From positions 1 to 7,897 of the forward strand of contig CALYRA010000032.1 in the NCBI GenBank assembly GCA_945292135.1: a stretch of DNA of 7,897 nucleotides, written 5' to 3'. Made by a program: the position numbers and the translations under genes. This stretch comes from an uncultured Dysgonomonas sp. Lineage in GTDB: Bacteria > Bacteroidota > Bacteroidia > Bacteroidales > Dysgonomonadaceae. Under the pieces are notes generated by a model. That model had not been told where the DNA came from, did no database searches, and saw nothing but the letters and a program-made list of their open reading frames with translations. This document shows, piece by piece, positions 1 through 7,164 of this stretch. The number at the start of each line of letters is the position of its first letter. Within the stretch, counting starts at the first letter, position 1.

Positions 1-2216
1 TACATACAACTTTTATTGAGGATATACAAATATATCCTGATCTTAAAAATAAGAAAGCAATCTTAAAAATAAATATAGAAGGAAATGCTTCGTGTAATAT
101 TTCGATAGATGCGGAAAGTTTCAATAGTAAAACCAAACATAAAATTAATACTGTATCAAAACCTTTTTCAGCTAAAGGAAAATCAACTTTGATTGAAATA
201 GAATTGCCTATGGGTAATGATTTCCTGACTTGGGATGAATTCGATCCGAATCTGTATAAATTAACTGCAACTTTGAAAACGAACAAAGGTACAGACGTCA
301 AAGAAACACGTTTCGGAATGCGTGAATTTACGATCCATGGTAAGTATTTCTATGTAAATGGACAGAAAACAATGCTTCGGGGGGCTGTAGAGAATTGCAT
401 TTTTCCCCTGACAGGATACGCGCCAATGGACGTAGAATCATGGATAAGGGTGTTTCAAATCTGTCGTAATTTCGGATTGAACCATATGCGTTTTCATTCC
501 TATTGTCCGCCCGAAGCAGCTATGGAAGCAGCCGATTTGGTCGGATTTTATTTACAACCCGAAGGACCTTCATGGCCTAATCATGGTTCGTCGTTAGGAG
601 ACGGAAGACCTGTTGACGATTACCTTTGGGAAGAGGCTAAAAGAATAATTAAAATATACGGAAACTATCCATCATTCTGTATGTTTGCTATTGGCAATGA
701 GCCACGCGGGCGTTGGATTCCATGGGTAAGCAAATTTGTAGATTATTGGCAAAAAGCGGATTCAAGGAGAGTTTATACAGGAGCATCTGTTGGTAATAGT
801 TGGGCATGGCAACTACAAAACCAATATCATGTAAAAGCAGGCGCTCGCGGATTGGCTTGGAACAATCAACCCGAATCAAACTCGGATTACAGATCACGGA
901 TAGATACCGTTCGTCAACCTTATGTATCGCATGAAACAGGTCAATGGTGCGTTTTTCCCGACTTTACCGAAATAAAAAAATACACCGGAGTAATGCGCGC
1001 CCGTAATTTCGAACTATTTCGTCAAGACCTAAAAGACAGAAATATGGGTGATTTAAGCTCTGATTTTTTACAAGCCTCCGGTAAGTTGCAAGCATTGTGC
1101 TACAAACACGAAATAGAAAAAACATTACGAACACCTGATTACGCAGGATTTCAGCTGCTCAGTTTGAATGATTATACAGGACAGGGGACAGCCTTAGTGG
1201 GGGTATTAAATGCGTTTTGGGAAGAAAAAGGATATATAAATGCGGATGAGTTTCGAAAATTCTGTTCATCAACAGTACTACTTTCACGCATGGATAAATT
1301 TGTTTTTAAAAATGATGAAACATTAATCGCAAATATCGAAGTTGCCCATTTCGGAGAAAAAGCATTAAAGCAAATACCGACTTATTGGAAGATAAAAAAT
1401 ACTTACGGAAAAGTAATCGCAAAAGGGCAATTATCACCAAAAGATATACAAATAGGAAATTGTCAACAGCTTGGAACAATATCATTCCCTTTGCAATCAA
1501 TAGAAAAAGCAGAGAAACTTAATTTAGAAGTATCTTTCGATTGTATGGAGGTGTCGAATAATTGGGATTTCTGGGTATATCCGCAGACATTACCAAATCA
1601 AAATACAGAAGACATTTACATTACCGATAAGATAGATGACAACACAAAAGAAGCATTAGACAAAGGAGGAAAAATATTGCTGCTACTTGCCGGGAAAGTA
1701 GAGCAAGGAAAGGATGTTGTACAATATATGACGCCGTCTTTTTGGAATACGTCATGGTTTAAGATGCGACCTCCTCATACGGAAGGGACATTAATAAACA
1801 ATTTCCATCCGGTATTCAAGGATTTTCCGACCGATTCTTATACAGGTTTGCAATGGTGGGAAATTATTTATAAAGCTCAAATAATGGAAATGAATAGTTT
1901 TCCTCCCGATTTTCAAGCCATCATACAACCTATTGATACGTGGTTTGTCAATCGTAAGTTGGGAATGTTATTTGAAGCGAATATCGGCAAAGGTAAAATA
2001 ATGGTTTGCAGTGCCGATTTAAAAACAGATTTGGATAACCGACCGGTTGCGCGCCAATTATATCATTCGATTTTGAAATATATGAATTCTAATTTATTTG
2101 TTCCCGAATCATCATTGAATCTTTCGCTTATTGAAGATTTAACAAGAAAAGAGGGCGAACGCATCAATATAGAAACGAAAGACGCTCCCGACGAATTGAA
2201 GAACGTTATCTTTTAA
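1..2216 (+). CDS. Glycoside hydrolase family 2 (GH2) enzyme, 5'-truncated by the window
   Basis: The reading frame is open from the window edge (first complete codon at position 3) to TAA at 2214-2216, giving 737 visible residues; the true start, any signal peptide and the N-terminal sugar-binding domain lie upstream. Numbering from position 3, residues ~15-105 fit the GH2 immunoglobulin-like domain, including a WDEFDPNLYKL segment typical of it. Residues ~107-417 fit the TIM barrel, opening with YVNGQKTMLRG. The acid/base is probably Glu233 in IGNEPRG (codon 699-701) and the nucleophile Glu311 in SHETGQW (codon 933-935). Their 78-residue spacing is close to that of E. coli LacZ (Glu461/Glu537). 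A beta-rich region (~430-515) and an alpha/beta GATase-like region (~535-700) follow. Retaining exo-beta-glycosidase action is expected from the family; beta-galactosidase, beta-glucuronidase or a related specificity cannot be decided from sequence. An internal TTG at 189 is open but is not a plausible start, because the conserved domain continues upstream of it. The GH106 gene begins 13 bases downstream. Confidence 0.9.
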   Translation, partial: HTTFIEDIQIYPDLKNKKAILKINIEGNASCNISIDAESFNSKTKHKINTVSKPFSAKGKSTLIEIELPMGNDFLTWDEFDPNLYKLTATLKTNKGTDVKETRFGMREFTIHGKYFYVNGQKTMLRGAVENCIFPLTGYAPMDVESWIRVFQICRNFGLNHMRFHSYCPPEAAMEAADLVGFYLQPEGPSWPNHGSSLGDGRPVDDYLWEEAKRIIKIYGNYPSFCMFAIGNEPRGRWIPWVSKFVDYWQKADSRRVYTGASVGNSWAWQLQNQYHVKAGARGLAWNNQPESNSDYRSRIDTVRQPYVSHETGQWCVFPDFTEIKKYTGVMRARNFELFRQDLKDRNMGDLSSDFLQASGKLQALCYKHEIEKTLRTPDYAGFQLLSLNDYTGQGTALVGVLNAFWEEKGYINADEFRKFCSSTVLLSRMDKFVFKNDETLIANIEVAHFGEKALKQIPTYWKIKNTYGKVIAKGQLSPKDIQIGNCQQLGTISFPLQSIEKAEKLNLEVSFDCMEVSNNWDFWVYPQTLPNQNTEDIYITDKIDDNTKEALDKGGKILLLLAGKVEQGKDVVQYMTPSFWNTSWFKMRPPHTEGTLINNFHPVFKDFPTDSYTGLQWWEIIYKAQIMEMNSFPPDFQAIIQPIDTWFVNRKLGMLFEANIGKGKIMVCSADLKTDLDNRPVARQLYHSILKYMNSNLFVPESSLNLSLIEDLTRKEGERINIETKDAPDELKNVIF

Positions 2217-2229
2217 ATGTACTATTCAA

Positions 2230-5019
2230 ATGTCTATGAAAAAAACACTTATAACGGTTATTTCCATATTTGTTTTGATAAGCTGTTCAAACAATAAATC
2301 CAATACCGAATGGCCTGAAATAACAAAGGAGAGCAAGCCTTGGACGCGTTGGTGGTGGATGGGCAGCGATGTAGACCAAAAAGGACTTACTTACAACCTT
2401 GGCGAATTGGCTAAAGTCGGTATAGGCGGCGTTGAGATAACCCCAATTTACGGAGTGAAAGGACGTGAAGAATATTATATTGATTATTTGTCTCCTAAAT
2501 GGATGGAAATGCTTGCGTTTACTGAAACGGAAGCAAACCGCTTGGGAATAGGAGTAGATATGAATACAGGTACAGGATGGCCTTTCGGTGGTTCTGAAAT
2601 TACGATAGAAGACGCTGCGACAAAAGCTATTTTTCAGGAATATGAATTAAAAGCAGGTCAAAGGCTAAAAGAAAATATCATTGTAAAAGATGAAAAACAA
2701 AGGGAATTCGCAAAACTAAGCAAAGTAATAGCATACGCTACGAAAGGCGAAAAATTGGATATTACCGATAAAGTTTCGCCGGAAGGTAACTTAGAATGGA
2801 CTACTCCGCAAGGAGATAATTATAAACTTATCGCTTTATTTATAGGTAAAACTTTGCAAAAAGTAAAACGCGCGGCTCCCGGCGGGCAAGGATATGTATT
2901 GAACCATTTTGACAAAAATGCAGTAATGCGTTATTTAGGTAAATTTGATAAAGCATTTGCAAATACCGATACCAACTATCCGAACAGCTTCTTTAATGAC
3001 TCATACGAAGTATATGGAGCAGACTGGACTGCTGATTTATTGGAGCAATTTGAAAATAGAAGAGGTTATAAATTGCAAGATTATTTTCCTGAGTTACTTG
3101 CGGAAGGCGAAACAGATATTTCGGCGCGTGTTATATGTGATTATAGGGAAACCGTAAGCGAGATATTAAAAGAGAATTTTACGCAGTCTTGGACTGAATG
3201 GGCACATAAACACAAGGCGACAACAAGAAATCAGGCTCACGGTTCGCCTGCCAATCTTATAGATATATACGCTTCTGTGGATATTCCCGAATGCGAATCT
3301 TTTGGAATTACAGATTTTGATATTCCTTATTTGAGAAAAGATTCTATTCGGAAACAAAACGACAGCGACCCTTCCATCCTGAAGTATGCATCTTCAGCCG
3401 CGCATATTGCAGGCAAACAATTTACGTCTTCCGAAACATTCACATGGTTGACAGAACATTTCAGAACTTCTTTATCACAATGTAAACCTGAAATAGATCA
3501 GATGTTTACATCAGGCGTTAATCATGTTTATTTTCATGGAACGACTTATTCACCTGAGGATGCGGCTTGGCCGGGTTGGAAATTTTACGCATCCGTTGAT
3601 ATGTCGCCAACAAATCCATTCTGGAAAGATTCTCCTTCATTTTTCAAATATATAGCGCGGGTACAATCTTTTTTGCAATCTGGAAAGCCTGATAATGATT
3701 ATTTGCTTTATCTGCCAATTTATGATATTTGGGAAGAACAAAAAGGAAATTTTTTTACAACGTTCGCCATACATGGAATGCGTGAACGCTTGCCTAAATT
3801 TTGTCAGGGAGTTGACGATATTATGTCGTTAGGTTATGATTTGGATTACATTTCAGACCAATTTATTCGAACGACCTCTATCGAAAACGGATTGCTAAAA
3901 ACAGAAGGCGGAACAACTTATAAAGCTTTGATTTTGCCTGCCGCTAAATTGATTCCTTTAGAAACATTGCAGCAAATTAACAAACTGGCAGAACAAGGCG
4001 CTACCATTATCTTTGCTGAAAACTATCCTTCCGATGTTCCGGGATTATCCAAATTAGAAGAAAGAAGAGTACTATTCAAATCTTTACTCGATCAACTCCC
4101 TAAAATAGATTCGTTCGAAAATGTATCGGTCAATAAATTGGGAAAAGGAAGAATTATCACTGGGAAAAATTATAAAGATATTCTTTCGAAAAGTGAAGTC
4201 GCAAATGAGCCTTTTGTATCCGAATCGGGTGGACGTCTGATACGCCGCGCGCACGAAAACGGCTATCATTATTTTATGACTATGTTAAGGAATAACGCCA
4301 TTGATGGATGGGTAAATTTAGGAGTAAAAGCTAAAAGCGCTATGTACTTCGACCCTATGACAGGCAAAAAGGGAAAAGCCTGTTTACGGGAGAACAATGG
4401 GAAAACCGAAGTATATATGCAACTAAAACCCGGCGAATCAATTATTCTAAAAACATTTAATAACAATATCAATGTCGAAGATTGGGTTTATTATCAATCC
4501 GCCGGAAAGAAAATAGACTTACAAAAAGGATGGACTTTGAGCTTCCTTCATAGCGAACCGGAAATATCCGAAAAGTTTGATCTTTCTAATCTGGGCTCAT
4601 GGACTGAACTGAATAATGAAGATTTGAAACGGAATATGGGTACAGGTCGTTACTCAATTAAATTTGATTTTCAAAAGAATCCGGATAGCGAATACCGCCT
4701 TTCGTTGGGAGATGTTCGGGAAAGCGCTAAAGTAACCGTTAACGGAAAAGATGCGGGAACTTTAATTGCCGTTCCTTTCGAAACGAATATTGCTTCATTT
4801 CTTCAAAATGGAGAAAATATGATAGAAATAGATGTTACCAATCTTCCTGCCAATCGCATAGCCGATTATGACCGTAAGGGCGTAGAATGGCGTATCTTCC
4901 ATGAAATAAACTTTGTAAGCATCACTTATAAAGATACCCGTTTCGACACATGGGGTACTACGCCATCGGGATTGTTGGGATCCGTAACTATTGAGGAATT
5001 AAAAAGAATGCAACCATGA
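2230..5019 (+). CDS. GH106 alpha-L-rhamnosidase-like lipoprotein
   Basis: A complete 929-residue protein resembling GH106, a family of inverting alpha-L-rhamnosidases. The N-terminus has a lysine-containing start, a hydrophobic stretch and a lipobox LISC with the lipidated cysteine at Cys19. The residues after it (SNNKSN) lack the acidic run typical of Bacteroidota surface-export signals, so a periplasm-facing lipoprotein is more likely. Family-like segments are PWTRWWWMGS (37-46), GIGGVEITPIYG (64-75), NTGTGWPFGGSE (112-123), FFNDSYEVYG (254-263), RNQAHGSP (333-340) and SSETFTW (400-406). Glu260 and Glu402 are my candidates for the catalytic pair, placed by motif and spacing only. A GATase-like alpha/beta segment spans roughly 485-690, and a C-terminal beta-sandwich (~775-925) ends the protein, with VTVNGKDAGTL and a motif rich in Trp and Gly. 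ATG 2230 is the longest start; ATG 2236 (Met3) gives an equally good lipoprotein signal. No Shine-Dalgarno sequence is seen. Expected role: release of terminal L-rhamnose from pectin or another rhamnose-bearing glycan. Confidence 0.88.
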   Translation: MSMKKTLITVISIFVLISCSNNKSNTEWPEITKESKPWTRWWWMGSDVDQKGLTYNLGELAKVGIGGVEITPIYGVKGREEYYIDYLSPKWMEMLAFTETEANRLGIGVDMNTGTGWPFGGSEITIEDAATKAIFQEYELKAGQRLKENIIVKDEKQREFAKLSKVIAYATKGEKLDITDKVSPEGNLEWTTPQGDNYKLIALFIGKTLQKVKRAAPGGQGYVLNHFDKNAVMRYLGKFDKAFANTDTNYPNSFFNDSYEVYGADWTADLLEQFENRRGYKLQDYFPELLAEGETDISARVICDYRETVSEILKENFTQSWTEWAHKHKATTRNQAHGSPANLIDIYASVDIPECESFGITDFDIPYLRKDSIRKQNDSDPSILKYASSAAHIAGKQFTSSETFTWLTEHFRTSLSQCKPEIDQMFTSGVNHVYFHGTTYSPEDAAWPGWKFYASVDMSPTNPFWKDSPSFFKYIARVQSFLQSGKPDNDYLLYLPIYDIWEEQKGNFFTTFAIHGMRERLPKFCQGVDDIMSLGYDLDYISDQFIRTTSIENGLLKTEGGTTYKALILPAAKLIPLETLQQINKLAEQGATIIFAENYPSDVPGLSKLEERRVLFKSLLDQLPKIDSFENVSVNKLGKGRIITGKNYKDILSKSEVANEPFVSESGGRLIRRAHENGYHYFMTMLRNNAIDGWVNLGVKAKSAMYFDPMTGKKGKACLRENNGKTEVYMQLKPGESIILKTFNNNINVEDWVYYQSAGKKIDLQKGWTLSFLHSEPEISEKFDLSNLGSWTELNNEDLKRNMGTGRYSIKFDFQKNPDSEYRLSLGDVRESAKVTVNGKDAGTLIAVPFETNIASFLQNGENMIEIDVTNLPANRIADYDRKGVEWRIFHEINFVSITYKDTRFDTWGTTPSGLLGSVTIEELKRMQP
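5016..5019 (+). promoter_or_regulatory. ATGA stop/start overlap between the GH106 and GH42 genes
   Basis: The GH42 start codon ATG (5016-5018) overlaps the GH106 stop TGA (5017-5019). This arrangement is commonly linked to translational coupling or re-initiation and indicates that the two genes share one transcript. A signal peptide follows the ATG directly, which supports it as the real start. Coupling itself is inferred. Confidence 0.8.
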
Positions 5020-7100
5020 AGAAATCTTTCTTATTTATTTTAATTGCTATATGCTTGGTAGGAATACAAAATTTGTCGGCGCAAAGGAATAAAGAATATT
5101 TCAATCCAAAAGATTTAACCATTGTCGGAACTTATTATTATCCTGAGCATTGGGATGAATCGCAATGGGAAAGGGATTTAAAGCAAATAAAAGAACTGGG
5201 GTTTGATTTTGTACATTATGCAGAATTCGCATGGGCGCAGCTCGAGCCATCGGAAGGTGTTTATAATTTTGATTGGCTGGATAAAGCTGTTGATATAGCA
5301 GACAAAAACGGCTTGAAAGTTATTATGTGTACTTCTACGGCAACTCCGCCTGTTTGGTTGGTACGCAAACATCCCGACATTCTGAAAGAATACGAAAACG
5401 GCAAGAAGATGGATCATGGCGCTCGCCAACATCCTTCCGTGTCAAACAATTATTTCAGGGAATATTCCTTAAAAATGATTGACAAATTAGCTCAACATTA
5501 CGGTAAAGATAAACGAATCATGGGTTGGCAACTGGATAACGAGCCACGTCCCACACAAGATTATGGAAAGGATGCGTACGAGCGATTCAGAGTTTGGCTG
5601 AAAAATAAATATCAGAATATAGATACTTTAAACAAGGCTTGGGGAACAGCTTTTTGGAGTCAGGTATATTCTGATTTTTCGCAGATAAATATACCTCGGG
5701 TTTCACAAATGTTTATGAATACTCATCAGATACTGGATTATAACAGATTTTATACGGACGAAATATCGTCTTTCCTTGATGAGCAAGCGAAAGTTATTCG
5801 CAAACATGCAAATCCGAATCAGTGGATAACAACAAACTACATACCTGAATATGCGGATGGTCATTTAAGAAAAAGCAACGAGCTTGATTTTCATTCTTAT
5901 ACGCGTTATATGGTATTTGGAGCAAATTATGGAATCGGGCGAAAGGGGTATCGTCTTGGACCTGTTGAAAGAATAGCCAAATCAAATGACTTCTTCCGTA
6001 CCATAGATGTTATTTATGGAGTTATGGAACTCCAACCGGGTCAGGTCAATTGGGGAAAAATCAATCCGCAGCCATTACCCGGAGCTGTTCGTCTCTGGTT
6101 GTGGCATGTATTTGCAGGAGGCAGCAGTTTTACATGTACATATCGTTATCGTCAGCCTATTTACGGAACGGAATTATATCATAATGGGATTGTAGGAACT
6201 GATGGCGTCACTCCTACCAAAAACGGATTGGAATATACAGACTTTATAAAGGAAATAGCCAAACTTCGCAAAGAGTATGATCCTACTAATAAAAATCCTA
6301 AATCATACGAAAAACGCAGAACCGCTATTCTTTACAATCATGAGAATGCTTGGGAAATAGAGAAAAACAAACAAACAACGGAATGGAATACCAAAAATCA
6401 TATAGATAAATATTATGACGCTTTAAAAAAATTTGGCGCTCCCGTCGATTTTATAGATGAAAGAAACGATTTCGCCAAATATAATGTCATAGTTGCTCCT
6501 GCCTATGAATTAATAGATGAAAAGCTAATAAAAAGATGGATGGATTATGTCGAAAAAGGAGGTAATTTGGTCTTGTCCTGTCGGACAGGGCATAAGAATC
6601 GCAATGGGCAATTATTTGAAGCTCCTTTCGCTGCTCCTATTTATCCTCTTATTGGCGCAAAGATAGATTTTTATGATTTACTTCTTCCTCAAACTCCCGA
6701 TAACATATCATTTGACGGTAAAAACTATTTATGGACAAGTTGGGGCGAGATACTTTCGCCGGATAAAGGCACTGAAGTATGGGCGACTTATTTGGGCGAC
6801 TTTTATGAAGGAAGTCCCGCAATCACTTTTCATAAATTGGGTAAAGGTACGGTAACCTATATAGGCGTTGATTCGCAGGATGGGGAAATGGAAAAGGCTG
6901 TTTTGAAAAAATTATATAGCCTACTGAATATTCCCATTTTGGATTTGCCGGAAGGACTACATATCGAATACAGGGACGGTTTTGGAATTGCGGTGAATTA
7001 TGCGGATAAAACCTATTCTTTGCCCTTATCTGATAATGTAAAATATATTATCGGAGGAAAGGAAATCGAAACGGCAGGAGTGTCTGTCTGGAAAGAATAA
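5016..7100 (+). CDS. GH42 beta-galactosidase-like enzyme, exported
   Basis: A complete 694-residue GH42 protein, about the usual length for the family. A Sec signal peptide occupies residues 1-22 (MKK, hydrophobic core, LSA before Gln23). The (beta/alpha)8 barrel begins near GTYYYPEHW (38-46) and runs to about 420. Glu176 in QLDNEP (codon 5541-5543) is the expected acid/base, and Glu338 in MELQPGQVNWG (codon 6027-6029) the expected nucleophile. Residues ~430-635 fit the GATase-like trimerisation domain of GH42, and ~640-694 the small C-terminal beta domain. Family knowledge: retaining hydrolysis of terminal beta-D-galactosides, with some members acting on alpha-L-arabinopyranosides. The cysteine cluster that binds zinc in some GH42 enzymes is not present: mature cysteines are only Cys105, Cys374 and Cys522. 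The signal peptide suggests a periplasmic enzyme taking galactose from imported oligosaccharides such as pectic galactan. The gene ends in tandem stops (TAATAA, 7098-7103). Exact substrate is not deducible. Confidence 0.95.
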   Translation: MKKSFLFILIAICLVGIQNLSAQRNKEYFNPKDLTIVGTYYYPEHWDESQWERDLKQIKELGFDFVHYAEFAWAQLEPSEGVYNFDWLDKAVDIADKNGLKVIMCTSTATPPVWLVRKHPDILKEYENGKKMDHGARQHPSVSNNYFREYSLKMIDKLAQHYGKDKRIMGWQLDNEPRPTQDYGKDAYERFRVWLKNKYQNIDTLNKAWGTAFWSQVYSDFSQINIPRVSQMFMNTHQILDYNRFYTDEISSFLDEQAKVIRKHANPNQWITTNYIPEYADGHLRKSNELDFHSYTRYMVFGANYGIGRKGYRLGPVERIAKSNDFFRTIDVIYGVMELQPGQVNWGKINPQPLPGAVRLWLWHVFAGGSSFTCTYRYRQPIYGTELYHNGIVGTDGVTPTKNGLEYTDFIKEIAKLRKEYDPTNKNPKSYEKRRTAILYNHENAWEIEKNKQTTEWNTKNHIDKYYDALKKFGAPVDFIDERNDFAKYNVIVAPAYELIDEKLIKRWMDYVEKGGNLVLSCRTGHKNRNGQLFEAPFAAPIYPLIGAKIDFYDLLLPQTPDNISFDGKNYLWTSWGEILSPDKGTEVWATYLGDFYEGSPAITFHKLGKGTVTYIGVDSQDGEMEKAVLKKLYSLLNIPILDLPEGLHIEYRDGFGIAVNYADKTYSLPLSDNVKYIIGGKEIETAGVSVWKE

Positions 7101-7164
7101 TAAATTCGTTGATCCGCTATTTCTGTACAAATTGGCATGTATCGTTATTCGAAAATTATAAAAT
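7101..7164 (+). other. 64-base intergenic gap between the GH42 and CE12 genes
   Basis: This is the largest gap in the window. It begins with a second in-frame TAA and ends with an A/T-rich leader (AAAATTATAAAAT) directly before the CE12 ATG. I see no GC-rich hairpin followed by a T run, and no clear match to the Bacteroidota promoter pair (TTTG near -33 with TAnnTTTG near -7). Read-through from the GH42 gene is therefore the simplest interpretation, although a weak promoter cannot be excluded by eye. Confidence 0.5.

Noticed and set aside
40..72. A 13-base direct repeat (ATCTTAAAAATAA) at 40-52 and 60-72.
   Set aside because: It is A/T-rich, lies inside the GH2 coding frame, occurs only twice, and its 20-base period is not a multiple of three; chance is the simplest explanation.
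189..191. TTG at 189 as the start of the GH2 gene.
   Set aside because: The same frame is open to the window edge and the upstream residues continue the immunoglobulin-like GH2 domain, so this is an internal leucine codon.
2217..2255. A 12-codon ATG frame starting directly after the GH2 stop and overlapping the GH106 start, as a possible leader peptide.
   Set aside because: The peptide has no recognisable feature, there is no ribosome binding site, and short frames of this size arise by chance in AT-rich DNA.
5178..5432. An antisense open frame of 84 codons within the GH42 gene, and similar shorter antisense frames elsewhere in the window.
   Set aside because: They lie opposite conserved enzyme domains, show no family resemblance or export signal, and have no sign of their own promoter.
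6577..6589. A perfect inverted repeat (CCTGTC-G-GACAGG) that could be read as a hairpin or operator.
   Set aside because: It is inside the GH42 coding sequence, has no T run after it, and would form only a very small stem; codon choice explains it.
7101..7164. The intergenic gap as a possible terminator or new promoter.
   Set aside because: No stem followed by a T run and no clear Bacteroidota -33/-7 promoter pair could be found by eye.
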